Shown: positions 42,129 to 53,134, counted from the stretch's first letter. The stretch: DNA of 64,000 nucleotides from Mycolicibacterium sp. BiH015 (GCF_027706845.1 NZ_JAQGCZ010000014.1:62001-126000), one strand, 5' to 3'. The notes: generated from the letters alone by a model not told the origin. Numbers and translations are program-made.

Positions 42129-42593
42129 TCAGTGGCTCAAGATCTTGATGGCGACCACGAGGGCCCCGACACCCGTCAGCATTGCGATCGTCGCAACCTT
42201 CTGCCCTAGCGACAACTGCGCGCGGCGTACGGCCAGCAGCGCGATGAACCCCAACTCCGCGACCAGGATCCACATCGCGACCCACATCGCGGTATCGACG
42301 TCGAGCGCACCGAAACCGGCGGCAACCAATGTCAGGACGGGCAGTACCGCGGCGGCCACGATCTGACCCGACGCCTGCAACAAACGCAGACCGATCCGGC
42401 CGCGAGGCGCCGACCGGTGGACCCCCAGATGAGCGACCCAGTCGGCCAGCGGGCTTGCCGCCCACAGACCGCCGGTCGCCATCAGCACATCGACCACCCG
42501 GAGCCATGCGCTGGTCTCGGGGGTCGTGTAACGCGCCAGTGCGGCCAGCGTCGCCAGGCAGGTCATGGCACCGTAGATCCGCTCCCTCAGCAA
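42129..42593 (-). CDS. small four-helix integral membrane protein, unknown
   Basis: I do not recognise a family. About 154 residues with four hydrophobic segments (around RIYGAMTCLATLAALA, VVDVLMATGGLWAA, QIVAAAVLPVLTLVAAGFGAL, WVAMWILVAELGFIALLA) and a final AMLTGVGALVVAIKILSH helix. A charged cytosolic loop DWVAHLGVHRSAPRGR connects helices 2 and 3. The start is uncertain: TTG 42593 is chosen because longer in-frame starts run into the stress-protein gene. It lies downstream of that gene and may be cotranscribed under the MarR regulator. Confidence 0.55.
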   Translation of the reverse strand: MLRERIYGAMTCLATLAALARYTTPETSAWLRVVDVLMATGGLWAASPLADWVAHLGVHRSAPRGRIGLRLLQASGQIVAAAVLPVLTLVAAGFGALDVDTAMWVAMWILVAELGFIALLAVRRAQLSLGQKVATIAMLTGVGALVVAIKILSH

Positions 42594-42672
42594 GGTGACC
42601 GCATGGTCGCCGACGCCCGCGTGCTGCGCGGGAAGCGCGGCCCGACGGTGCGGGCCACGCTCGGTGCGCGGA

Positions 42673-43134
42673 TCAGTTGCGCTCGGCAATCTTCTTCGCC
42701 TCATCCAGATACCCGGCGTCGACCTGAACGACATACTTGGTAGCGGCCAGCACTCCGGCACTGCTGAAGTCCCGCTCGCCGCCGGTGGCCCAGTGCGCGG
42801 TGAATCCGAACAGTGCGCCCCAGAATGCGCCGATCAGCAGGCTGCCCGCGAGCGCAAGCAGCACGCCCGACCCGCCGGCGAAGATAGCCATGAGCGCGCC
42901 GACGAGCAACCCGAACCAGGCGCCGGTTCCTGCACCGTACAGCGCGGCACGGCCCTTGGTCATGCGCCCGGTAACCTGCTCGATCGTGTGCAGCCCCTCT
43001 CCGACAATGCGAATATGCTGTACCGGAAAACCGTTGTCGGACAACCGGTCCACCAAACGCTGCGCGTCGGCGTAGCTCTTGTACTCGCGGAGCACCAGCG
43101 TCTCCAACGCCCGAGGCTCGACTGTGTGGGTCAT
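42673..43134 (-). CDS. general-stress-type membrane protein (17M-like domain plus glycine-rich helices)
   Basis: 153 residues. The N-terminal part (ETLVLREYKSYADAQRLVDRLSDNGFPVQHIRIVGEGL) resembles the general stress protein 17M-like domain. It is followed by a Gly/Ala-rich hydrophobic hairpin (GAGTGAWFGLLVGALMAIFAGG, LALAGSLLIGAFWGALFGF), and the C-terminus has TKYVVQVDAGYLDEAKKIAER. Such proteins are common in stress regulons, function unknown. ATG 43134 follows GGGAG. Two MarR-type palindromes lie between it and the divergent MarR gene. Confidence 0.72.
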   Translation of the reverse strand: MTHTVEPRALETLVLREYKSYADAQRLVDRLSDNGFPVQHIRIVGEGLHTIEQVTGRMTKGRAALYGAGTGAWFGLLVGALMAIFAGGSGVLLALAGSLLIGAFWGALFGFTAHWATGGERDFSSAGVLAATKYVVQVDAGYLDEAKKIAERN

Positions 43135-43149
43135 TTTCGACTCCCATCG

Positions 43150-43177
43150 TATAGTTGGTTTGTACAATCAAACTATA
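43150..43177. promoter_or_regulatory. MarR operator 1
   Basis: A 28-base inverted repeat centred on TTGTACAA, with outer arms TATAGTT and AACTATA; 24 of 28 positions are symmetric. It is AT-rich against a GC-rich background and lies 16 bases upstream of the stress-protein start. Confidence 0.75.
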
Positions 43178-43185
43178 AATGTGAA

Positions 43186-43209
43186 TAGTTGGTTGGTACA
43201 AACCAAATA
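43186..43209. promoter_or_regulatory. MarR operator 2
   Basis: A second copy of the operator core matches 43152-43175 at 20 of 24 positions. TTGGTT and AACCAA (43189-43206) form a perfect inverted repeat around GGTACA. It lies 18 bases before the marR start, so it probably mediates autorepression. Confidence 0.75.
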
Positions 43210-43227
43210 GAGGTGGGAGTGATCACA

Positions 43228-43689
43228 GTGCCGACAGAAGAGGCAACGGGCCGCCAACTTCAAGCGGCAATGGCCGGCATCGTATGGCTGTTGGGCCGTG
43301 CCGAGTCGCGCGCCGTGGTGTTCGGCGACGCGGGCGCAGACCTGTCCCCGGTCGACGAGCAGCTGGTACGCACGGTGAAGGCCCGAGGCCCAGTGCGGGT
43401 CACCGATCTGGCGGCGTGGCAAGGGGTCGACAAGTCAACAATCACCCCGCAAGTGCGTCGGCTGGAACAACGCGGCCTCATCAAGCGCAGTTCTGATCCC
43501 GGGGATGGCCGGGCGGCACTGCTCACGGTCACCGCGAAGGGTCGACGGACGTGTGAGCGGATGGACGCCTCTGCCGTCGAGTTCATCGCCGACGCACTCA
43601 CCGGGTGGACCGAGAAAGATCGCACCACCCTGGCCGACCTGTTCGATCGGTTTGCCGACGACTTGACTCGCGCACTCAGGGACCGATGA
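43228..43689 (+). CDS. MarR-family transcriptional regulator
   Basis: 153 residues with a winged helix-turn-helix: VRVTDLAAWQGVDKSTITPQVRRLEQRGLIKRSSDPGDGRAALLTVTAKG (about 53-103), containing the DxRxxxxxLT wing signature as DGRAALLTVT. It probably represses itself and the divergent stress-protein gene through the two palindromes between them. GTG 43228 is preferred because AGGTGGGA lies at a suitable distance; GTG 43219 is too close to it. It has no cysteine pair that would suggest OhrR-type redox sensing; the ligand is unknown. Confidence 0.87.
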   Translation: MPTEEATGRQLQAAMAGIVWLLGRAESRAVVFGDAGADLSPVDEQLVRTVKARGPVRVTDLAAWQGVDKSTITPQVRRLEQRGLIKRSSDPGDGRAALLTVTAKGRRTCERMDASAVEFIADALTGWTEKDRTTLADLFDRFADDLTRALRDR

Positions 43690-43707
43690 GACGCACGCGT
43701 AGAAGTG

Positions 43708-44538
43708 CTACTCGCGGTCGCCGATCAGCGTCGCCACGTGATCGTCGACGTAGGTGGACAGTTCACGCGGCGGTCTCTGGTAGTCGCCGCTGAGCACCGG
43801 ACGCTTCGGCAGTTTCACCTTGGGGATGTCGACGTCGTAGTAGTCGATGGTCGACAACAGATGGGCGATCATGTTGAGCCGGGCGTGCTTCTTGATGTCG
43901 GATTCCACGACGTACCAGGGGCTCAGCGGGGTGTCGGTGTGCACCATCATCTGATCCTTGGCGCGGGAGTAATCCTCCCACCGGTAAACCGACTCCAGAT
44001 CCATCGGTGACAGTTTCCACCGTCGCACCGGATCGTTGAGCCTGGACTTGAAACGGCGCAACTGTTCCTCGTCGGACACCGAGAACCAGTACTTGCGCAG
44101 AATCACACCGTCCTCGATCAGCATCTGCTCGAAAATCGGCGTCTGGCGCAGGAACAGTGCATGCTCGGCCGGGGTGCAGAACCCCATCACCTTCTCCACC
44201 CCTGCGCGGTTGTACCAAGACCGGTCGAACAACACGATCTCACCTTTGGCGGGCAGGTGGGCGATGTAGCGTTGGAAATACCATTGCCCACGTTCACGAT
44301 CCGACGGAGCCGGCAGTGCCGCGATGGTCGCGATACGCGGGCTCAGATATTCGGTGATCCGCTTGATCGCGCCGCCCTTACCCGCCGCGTCGCGGCCCTC
44401 GAAGACGATGACGACGCGGGAACCGGTGGCCTTCACCCACTCCTGGAGCTTCACCAATTCCGTTTGGAGCCGGAATAATTCGGCTTCATAGACATCGTCG
44501 GGCAGCTTGTTATTCTTGCCCGACTTCTTGTTCGCCAC
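43708..44538 (-). CDS. ppk2: polyphosphate kinase 2
   Basis: A 276-residue PPK2-family kinase with Walker A FEGRDAAGKGGAIKRI (about 46-61), the lid GQWYFQRYI and Walker B LFDRSWYNRAGVE. It catalyses reversible phosphate transfer between polyphosphate and nucleoside diphosphates, with the family favouring GTP synthesis in mycobacteria. The orthologue is Rv3232c. Its GTG start directly abuts the stop codon of the BCCT transporter gene, so the two are one transcription unit, which is not the arrangement I recall from M. tuberculosis. Confidence 0.94.
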   Translation of the reverse strand: MANKKSGKNNKLPDDVYEAELFRLQTELVKLQEWVKATGSRVVIVFEGRDAAGKGGAIKRITEYLSPRIATIAALPAPSDRERGQWYFQRYIAHLPAKGEIVLFDRSWYNRAGVEKVMGFCTPAEHALFLRQTPIFEQMLIEDGVILRKYWFSVSDEEQLRRFKSRLNDPVRRWKLSPMDLESVYRWEDYSRAKDQMMVHTDTPLSPWYVVESDIKKHARLNMIAHLLSTIDYYDVDIPKVKLPKRPVLSGDYQRPPRELSTYVDDHVATLIGDRE

Positions 44539-46269
44539 CTACCGGGCCTTGTCGTCGTCGCAGTGGGGATCTTTCTCCACCGAGATGATGAAGTCGTCGC
44601 CGTGTTGGGTGACTCCGGAGATCACCGCGCTGTTGACCGCCTCGGCCGCGTACTCGCGACGCACGATCTTGGGGTCGTGGCGCAGATCTTTGACCAGAGA
44701 GACTGCGAGCCCCACCATGACGAGCAGGAACGGCAGGGCGGCGATGATTGTGATGGTCTGAAGACCGGTGAGGGCGTCCTCACCCCCGACGAGCAGCATC
44801 ACCGCAGCCACCGCCCCGGTCGCGACGCCCCAGAACACGACGGTGCCGCGACTGGGATGGATGGTGCCCCTCTGCGACAGCGACCCCATGACGATCGACG
44901 CCGCATCCGCCCCGGAGACGAAGAAGATCGCGACCAGCACCATCACGATGATGCTGGCGATGGTCGCGATCGGATACTGATCGAGCAGCGTGAACAGCTG
45001 CTCCTCCACGCCGCCTTCGCCGGCGAGGTCAGTCCCGTTCTGTTGCAGATTGATCGCCGCGCCGCCGAAGATGGCGAACCAGACCAGCGAGACGATGCTG
45101 GGAACCAGCAGCACGCCGCCGACGAATTGCCGGATGGTGCGTCCCCGCGAGATCCGGGCGATGAACATCCCCACGAACGGGGTCCAGGACACCCACCAGG
45201 CCCAGTAGAAGATCGTCCACGACTGCAGCCAGGCGTTGACGTCGGCACCTTCGGCACCGGTGCGCGCCGACATCATGTTCAGGTCGGCAAAGTAGCTACC
45301 CAGCGATGTCGGCAGCAGGTTCAGAATGAAAACCGTTGGGCCGACTATGAATACGAACAGGGCCAGCAGCAGGGCCAGCACCATGTTGATGTTGGACAGC
45401 CACTGGATGCCGCGTGCGATGCCCGACACCGCCGACAGTACGAAACAGACGGTCAGCACCGTGATGATGACGACCAGGATCGCGTTGCCGGCCTCGCCGA
45501 TGCCGGCGACGATCTGCAGACCGCTGCGGATCTGAAGGGCGCCGAGGCCGAGGGAGGCGGCCGAACCGAACAGCGTGGCGAAGATCGCCAGCATGTCGAT
45601 GACCTTGCCCCACGGGCCATTGGCTCGTGATCCCAGCAGCGGCTCGAATGCCGCGCTGATCAGCTGCAGGCGACCTTTGCGGTAGACGCCGTAGGCGATG
45701 GCCAGGCCGACGACGGCGTAAATGGCCCACGGATGAAGGGTCCAGTGGAACAACGTCGTGGCCATCGCGTTCTGGACGGACTCGGGGTTGCCTGCGGCCC
45801 CGGTTCCCGGTGGCGGCGTCGCGAAATGCGACAACGGTTCTGCGACACCGAAGAACATCAACCCGATGCCCATCCCGGCGCTGAACATCATCGCCACCCA
45901 GGACACGCCGTTGAACTCGGGCTCTTCGTCGTCACGGCCCAGGGGAATGGTGCCGTACCGGCCGAGCGCCAGGTACAGGACGAAGACGACGAAACCGGTG
46001 CTGGTGAGTGCAAACAACCAACCGGTGTTGTCCATCACCCGCGTCAGCGCGGAGCTCGACGCGGTGGCCAAGGTCTCGGTGCTCAAGAACCCCCACACCA
46101 AGAACGCCGCAGCGAGAACCGAGGTGACGCCGAACACCACCCAGTCGATGCCACGCGAACGCGAGAACTCGTGCTCAGCCACCGGGACGTCCAACACAGG
46201 GTGCAGCCGGGGCTCGTCGGCGTCGGACTTGGGGACCGCAGTGATCTCGCGGTCGGAAATGTCGGCCAT
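44539..46269 (-). CDS. BCCT-family transporter (glycine betaine/choline/carnitine)
   Basis: A 576-residue BCCT transporter with 12 predicted membrane helices. Diagnostic segments are the glycine stretch AGMGIGLMFFGVAEPL and the tryptophan-rich substrate region WTIFYWAWWVSWTPFVGMFIARISRGRTIRQF. The Gly-rich stretch resembles that of the sodium-coupled betaine carrier BetP. N- and C-terminal tails are charged, as in osmosensing members. ATG 46269 (MADISD) is chosen; ATG 46278 is three codons upstream. It is probably an osmoprotectant importer and is placed directly before ppk2. Confidence 0.9.
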   Translation of the reverse strand: MADISDREITAVPKSDADEPRLHPVLDVPVAEHEFSRSRGIDWVVFGVTSVLAAAFLVWGFLSTETLATASSSALTRVMDNTGWLFALTSTGFVVFVLYLALGRYGTIPLGRDDEEPEFNGVSWVAMMFSAGMGIGLMFFGVAEPLSHFATPPPGTGAAGNPESVQNAMATTLFHWTLHPWAIYAVVGLAIAYGVYRKGRLQLISAAFEPLLGSRANGPWGKVIDMLAIFATLFGSAASLGLGALQIRSGLQIVAGIGEAGNAILVVIITVLTVCFVLSAVSGIARGIQWLSNINMVLALLLALFVFIVGPTVFILNLLPTSLGSYFADLNMMSARTGAEGADVNAWLQSWTIFYWAWWVSWTPFVGMFIARISRGRTIRQFVGGVLLVPSIVSLVWFAIFGGAAINLQQNGTDLAGEGGVEEQLFTLLDQYPIATIASIIVMVLVAIFFVSGADAASIVMGSLSQRGTIHPSRGTVVFWGVATGAVAAVMLLVGGEDALTGLQTITIIAALPFLLVMVGLAVSLVKDLRHDPKIVRREYAAEAVNSAVISGVTQHGDDFIISVEKDPHCDDDKAR

Positions 46270-46327
46270 CCAAATCATTCGACGCCTGTTGCGGGCACCC
46301 GTCAAATCACATCGCGTCACAAACCGG

Positions 46328-47737
46328 TTACTGTGCGGCTTCCACCAGTTCATCGAGCGCTTCGCGCAGCAGGCTCGGCAGCATGTCCACATCGCTCATC
46401 GCGTCACGGTCGGCGTTGATGCCGAAGTAGAGCATGCCGTTGTAGGACGTGACACCGATCGCCAGCGTCTGGTTGTGCAGCAGCGGCGGCACCGCATAGG
46501 TCTCCAGCAGCTTGGTGCCCGCGATGTACATCTGACTCTGGGCGCCGGGCACATTGGTGATGAGCAGATTGAACTGCCGCGCCGAGAAGCTGGTGGCCAC
46601 ACGAATTCCCATGGCGTGCAGGGTCGGTGGCGCAAAACCCGACAGCGTGACGATGGTGCGGGCGTCGACCAGGCTGGTCGCCGTCGGATGGGTTTCGGTC
46701 GCGTGCGATATCTGCGACAACCGGACGACGGCGTTGGCCTCGCCGACAGGGAGGTCGACCAGGAACGGCGCCACCTCGCTGATGGCCTGGCCCGGACCCG
46801 ACGAGTCGATCTCGGCATCCGGATACACCGACATCGGCGCCATCGCCCGCACGGTGGTGGTCGAGGTCACCGGCTCCCCGCGGGAGAGCAGCCAGTTCCG
46901 CAGCGCGCCGGCCACCATCGCGAGCACGACGTCGTTGATGTCGCAGTCGTAGCGGGCGCGCACGACGCGGAACTCGTCGAGGCTCCCGGAGGCCACGGAG
47001 AACCGCCGGTTACGGGAGACGGTGGTGTTCAGCGGACTGCTCGGCGCGGTGCCGCGAGCGACCGTGCGGGCCACATCCGCCACGCGCCGGCCGAGATCGA
47101 CGATCTGCGCGGTACTGGTCACGGTCTCCGTCACGGCATGGCGGAGCGCGGAGGCCTGCGCGGTCGGCCGCATGATCCATTCACCGAGCGCGCCCATCAA
47201 CAGCTGCCGGTCGCTGGGCTCGCGGCCTGGAATCCAGATGTCCTCGCCGAACGCGGGCGGCTTCTGCGTGCGATCGGCGATGACGTGGCCGATCTCCAGG
47301 GCCGTCATGCCGTTGACGAGTGCCTGATGCGATTTGGTGTAGATCGCGACGCGGTTCTTCGCGAGCCCCTCGACGAGGTACATCTCCCACAGCGGACGGG
47401 TCTTGTCGAGCGGGCGCGAACCCAGCCGGGCGATGAGGTCGTGCAGCTGAACGTCACTGCCCGGGGACGGCAACGCCGAGCGCCTGACGTGGTAGGTGAT
47501 GTCGAAATCGCGGTCGTCGACCCAGACGGGCCGGGCGAGGCCCAGGGTGACCTCCCGGACCTTCTGCCGGTACCGCGGGATCTGCGGGAGGCGCTGCTCG
47601 ACGGTGGCAAGGAGCGTCTCGTAGCTCAGCCCGTTGCGTGGTTTGCGCAGAATCTGCAGCGAGCCGACGTACATCGGCGTCGACGAGTTCTCCAGCCGGT
47701 AGAAGGATGCGTCCGACGCCGACAATCTGGTCACCAT
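46328..47737 (-). CDS. WS/DGAT acyltransferase-like protein with altered active site
   Basis: A 469-residue wax ester synthase/diacylglycerol acyltransferase family protein, corresponding in position to Rv3233c/Rv3234c (tgs3). The family shape is complete: RLSASDASFYRLE at the start, PRYRQKV, the central block at 136-143 and NLLITNVPG near the end. The catalytic HHxxxDG motif is changed to HQALVNG: the second His is Gln138 and the Asp is Asn142. Since the second His is the general base in characterised enzymes, activity is doubtful. Binding or regulatory roles in lipid storage are alternatives. In M. tuberculosis H37Rv the gene is annotated as two pieces; here it is whole. Confidence 0.85.
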   Translation of the reverse strand: MVTRLSASDASFYRLENSSTPMYVGSLQILRKPRNGLSYETLLATVEQRLPQIPRYRQKVREVTLGLARPVWVDDRDFDITYHVRRSALPSPGSDVQLHDLIARLGSRPLDKTRPLWEMYLVEGLAKNRVAIYTKSHQALVNGMTALEIGHVIADRTQKPPAFGEDIWIPGREPSDRQLLMGALGEWIMRPTAQASALRHAVTETVTSTAQIVDLGRRVADVARTVARGTAPSSPLNTTVSRNRRFSVASGSLDEFRVVRARYDCDINDVVLAMVAGALRNWLLSRGEPVTSTTTVRAMAPMSVYPDAEIDSSGPGQAISEVAPFLVDLPVGEANAVVRLSQISHATETHPTATSLVDARTIVTLSGFAPPTLHAMGIRVATSFSARQFNLLITNVPGAQSQMYIAGTKLLETYAVPPLLHNQTLAIGVTSYNGMLYFGINADRDAMSDVDMLPSLLREALDELVEAAQ

Positions 47738-47898
47738 GCGCGGCGCAGCCTCCCTCGCTCCGTCAACGATCGTCAGACACGTTATCCGCAGAATGTGAGC
47801 CGGCGCCGAATGGGTGCTCTCCGCCCTCTGACATGCGTGCGATCATGGGATGGCCTGCCACTCTCCAGCAGCTGTCCGTCGAACGCTGGAGAACGCTC

Positions 47899-48396
47899 AT
47901 GCCCTCATTGCCTGCCCCATCTGTCTGGGTGACCGCGCCGGTCATCGACTACGAACCGGTCCCCGAGCCGTTCACGTCGGCGTCGTGTCCAACCCCGTCG
48001 GGCGCGGCGCTGCACCGTCCCTCACCGCGTCCCCTGCCCTCCCCGCGGCCCGCCCACCGCGAGGTCCCGCCACCGCGATCTGCGGTGACCTTCGCCGAAA
48101 CCGCACTGCGGCAGGTGATCGAGGTGATCGACCGACGCAGACCCATCGCCCAGCTGCGTCCGCTGATGACGCCGTTGCTCATCGACTGCGTCATCGCCCG
48201 CTCCGGGGCGCCCCGCGCGGGCAGCGCCACGTTGCGCCGTGTCAGGGTCCGCTCGGCAGGCCCGGACACCCCCGACGAGGTGAGCGCCGCCGAGGTGTTC
48301 GCATCGTTCACCCGAAGCGGTCGCGTCCACGCCATCGCGGGCCGCATCGAACGCTATCGGGACGGCTGGCGGCTGGTGGCGCTGCAGATCGGCTGA
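47899..48396 (+). CDS. Rv3235 family protein
   Basis: About 165 residues: a Pro/Arg-rich N-terminal half without structure and a C-terminal domain of about 90 residues (ETALRQVIEVIDRRRPIAQLRPLMTPLLIDCVIA, then VHAIAGRIERYRDGWRLVALQIG). This matches the Rv3235/DUF6459 family found next to secA in actinobacteria. The domain has an NTF2-like ring of beta strands at its end, but no function is known. ATG 47899 follows GGAGA; in-frame ATGs at 47833 and 47845 would extend it. It converges on secA1 with stops one base apart. Confidence 0.72.
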   Translation: MPSLPAPSVWVTAPVIDYEPVPEPFTSASCPTPSGAALHRPSPRPLPSPRPAHREVPPPRSAVTFAETALRQVIEVIDRRRPIAQLRPLMTPLLIDCVIARSGAPRAGSATLRRVRVRSAGPDTPDEVSAAEVFASFTRSGRVHAIAGRIERYRDGWRLVALQIG

Positions 48397-48397
48397 G

Positions 48398-51193
<2,796 letters not shown>

Positions 51194-51354
51194 GCTGATA
51201 ACCCTTTTTCGTCGTCTGATTTCCATCGGATACGGCATCGCGACAGACCGACACCATCGTAGGCGACGCGCCTTGACAGAAGCCTGTGCATCGGTCCGCA
51301 CAGCAAGAATCCCCCGGAACTGTGTTCACGAGGGATTCCTGCTCGGTCAGGCGT

Positions 51355-52038
51355 TCAGGCGAGCTTGATCAACCCGTAGTCGTAAGCGTGCCTGCGATAG
51401 ACGACGCAGGGCCGGTCGGACTCCTTGTCGTGGAAGAGGAAGAAGTCGTGACCCACGAGTTCCATCTCGTAGAGGGCGTCGTCGACCGTCATCGGCTCGG
51501 CGGGGTGCTCCTTGACACGCACGATGCGGCCGGGCTCGTGGTCCTCGACGGCGGCCTCGGGTGGGGCCGCGGCTTCCGGTATCGGCGCGAAAGCCGCTTC
51601 CAGCCGATCCAGTGCTGTGGCTTCGTGCAGCGAGACGGGCGTCTTGTCGCCGTAGTGGATCTTCCGGCGGTCCTTGCTCTTGCGCAGCCTGGCTTCGAGT
51701 TTGCTCACAGCGCCTTCGAATGCGCCGTAGAAGCTGTCGGCGCACGCTTCGCCGCGCACGACGGGCCCGCGGCCCCTGGCGGTGATCTCCACATGCTGAC
51801 AGTTCTTGCGCTGGCGACGGTTCTTCTCGTGGTCGAGTTCGACGTCGAAGAGGTAGATCGAGCGGTCGAAACGTTCCAGCCGGGACAGTTTCTCGGCGAC
51901 GTACACCCGGAAATGGTCGGGTACCTCGACGTTGCGGCCTTTGACCACGACCTCGGCGTTGGGTTGGTCTGAAACGTCGCTCGTGCTTTCGGAATCCATG
52001 ACCATCGTGCTGTCGGACCTGACGGAATGACTTGACAT
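51355..52038 (-). CDS. hpf: long-form ribosome hibernation promoting factor
   Basis: About 227 residues with an N-terminal S30AE domain (EVVVKGRNVEVPDHFRVYVAEKLSRLERF, then HVEITARGRGPVVRGEACADSFYGAFEGAV) and a C-terminal dimerisation domain (RVKEHPAEPMTVDDALYEMELVGHDFFLFHDKES, VVYRRHAYDYGLIKL). This is the long HPF that pairs 70S ribosomes into inactive dimers; the orthologue is Rv3241c. The start is unsure: ATG 52038 is used, ATG 52005 and GTG 52071 are alternatives, and none has a good ribosome-binding site. An extended Shine-Dalgarno sequence lies about 120 bases upstream. Confidence 0.9.
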   Translation of the reverse strand: MSSHSVRSDSTMVMDSESTSDVSDQPNAEVVVKGRNVEVPDHFRVYVAEKLSRLERFDRSIYLFDVELDHEKNRRQRKNCQHVEITARGRGPVVRGEACADSFYGAFEGAVSKLEARLRKSKDRRKIHYGDKTPVSLHEATALDRLEAAFAPIPEAAAPPEAAVEDHEPGRIVRVKEHPAEPMTVDDALYEMELVGHDFFLFHDKESDRPCVVYRRHAYDYGLIKLA

Positions 52039-52327
52039 ACTTGGCAACTCGATTCTCTTTCGCATTCGCACGCAGTCGCGTGCCGGCCGGGAAGAAATCG
52101 CGCCGACGGGGCATAGATGATCGCGCCGCTCGCCGGAGCAAGGTGTCGACTGATCACCTCCTACCGCTGACGCGATACCGGCGCTGTCGCTCTGAGCGCC
52201 GCCGTGAAGTGTTCACGGATGATTGGTGCCGACGGTAGTCGCTGTTCACCTACCGTGCCACTAAATCAGCCGACCTGTTTTCAGTTCTTCACGCTTGATT
52301 GATGCCGGGGTAATACCGGCTCGCCGT
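52039..52327 (-). other. hpf upstream/leader region
   Basis: 289 bases without a convincing gene between the ComF-like gene and hpf. It is AT-richer than the flanks in 52200-52310. It contains the short palindrome GTGAAGTGTTCAC (52203-52215) and an extended Shine-Dalgarno sequence (52155-52162 on the minus strand). Probably promoter plus long leader of hpf. Confidence 0.45.
52153..52162 (-). promoter_or_regulatory. extended Shine-Dalgarno sequence in the hpf leader
   Basis: On the minus strand the sequence reads AGGAGGTGATC, fully complementary to the 16S rRNA 3' end. No start codon stands at ideal spacing: TTG 52141 is 15 bases away and opens a frame that does not encode HPF. Either a leader peptide or a regulatory ribosome-binding element. 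Confidence 0.45.
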
Positions 52328-52951
52328 TCAGGCGTTCGCCAGCGTCAAGACGGCGACGACGCCGGCGCCCGCGGTTTGCAGAACGCGGACGGACTCGGTG
52401 GCGGTGGCGCCGGTCGTCACGACGTCGTCGACCACGACGACGGTCCCGCGGACGGGCGTGACGACCCGGACGCGACCGGCGACGTTGCGTTGCCGCGCTG
52501 CGCTCGACAATCCGACGGAGTCGCGGGTGAATGCTCTGAAGCGCAGCGCCGGCGCGACGGTGACGCCCGGACCGGCGGCGGCTTTCGCGATTCGGGTGAC
52601 GGGGTCCCCGCCGCGGCGCCGGGCGGCCGAGCGTCGGGTGGGCGCGGGGACGAGCGTCAGTGGCAGCTGCAGGACTCCCCAGGCCAGCAGGTGGTCGATC
52701 GCGTCGTGCAGCGCCGCGGAGAGCGGGACCTGGAGGTCGGTGCGGCCGTGTTCCTTAAGCGCGACGATGGCCCGGCGGCGCGCGCCTGCATAGCGCCCGA
52801 GCGACAGCACGGGCACGCCGGGATCGAGCCGTGGCGTGATGAGGTGGGGTTCGTCGTCGCGGACGGCGAGGTCTTTCGCGCATTCGGCACACCACGCGGT
52901 CGCGGCGGCGTCGCAGCCGCCGCACTGCAGTGGAAGAACCAGATCGAGCAT
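52328..52951 (-). CDS. ComF/phosphoribosyltransferase-like protein (Rv3242c type)
   Basis: 207 residues. The N-terminal cysteine motif LQCGGCDAAATAWCAEC looks like a zinc ribbon, and the C-terminal phosphoribosyltransferase domain has the PRPP loop VVVVDDVVTTGATATESVRVL. This layout is typical of ComF/GntX proteins linked to DNA uptake or nucleotide salvage; natural competence is not shown in mycobacteria. ATG 52951 (MLDLVLPLQCGGC) is chosen since the zinc motif starts just after it. The orthologue by position is Rv3242c. Confidence 0.85.
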   Translation of the reverse strand: MLDLVLPLQCGGCDAAATAWCAECAKDLAVRDDEPHLITPRLDPGVPVLSLGRYAGARRRAIVALKEHGRTDLQVPLSAALHDAIDHLLAWGVLQLPLTLVPAPTRRSAARRRGGDPVTRIAKAAAGPGVTVAPALRFRAFTRDSVGLSSAARQRNVAGRVRVVTPVRGTVVVVDDVVTTGATATESVRVLQTAGAGVVAVLTLANA

Positions 52952-52995
52952 GGGCTCAGTCTCGGGCCGGCCTCCGACAACTCCCGCCGCTCTCC

Positions 52996-53019
52996 CGCGA
53001 AATAGCATTCCTGGCTGTG
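52996..53019 (-). repeat. dispersed 24-base intergenic motif, copy 3
   Basis: On the minus strand it starts CACAGCCAGGAATGCTATTT and ends CGCG. As in copy 1, it is preceded by GGCTGTG so that a 7-bp stem with a 14-base loop forms (53013-53040). Same layout, different loop sequence. Confidence 0.6.
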
Positions 53020-53066
53020 GAAAACGGGCGATTCACAGCCCTGGCTTCTCACTCAGCGCGCTTCCA

Positions 53067-53123
53067 CGAAAGCGCCGACACGGTAGTGAAAACGTGGCTG
53101 CAACTACCGTGGGTGCGCTTTCG
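53067..53123. terminator. 21-bp inverted repeat after the Rieske gene
   Basis: Arms at 53067-53087 and 53103-53123 pair at 18 of 21 positions (outer CGAAAGCGC and inner CACGGTAGT are perfect), loop 15 bases. It begins 12 bases past the Rieske stop codon and probably ends that transcript before the ComF-like gene. Confidence 0.65.
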
Positions 53124-53134
53124 CGAGACGGCAC

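Noticed and set aside
45758..47932. Open frame of more than 700 codons opposite the BCCT and WS/DGAT genes
   Set aside because: Arg/His/Gly-rich shadow spanning two well-supported genes and their intergenic gap; no motif, no ribosome-binding site.
52150..52163. Possible 16S rRNA 3' end (TGATCACCTCCT on the plus strand)
   Set aside because: Only about 12 bases match and no other rRNA sequence is nearby; read instead as an extended Shine-Dalgarno sequence on the minus strand.
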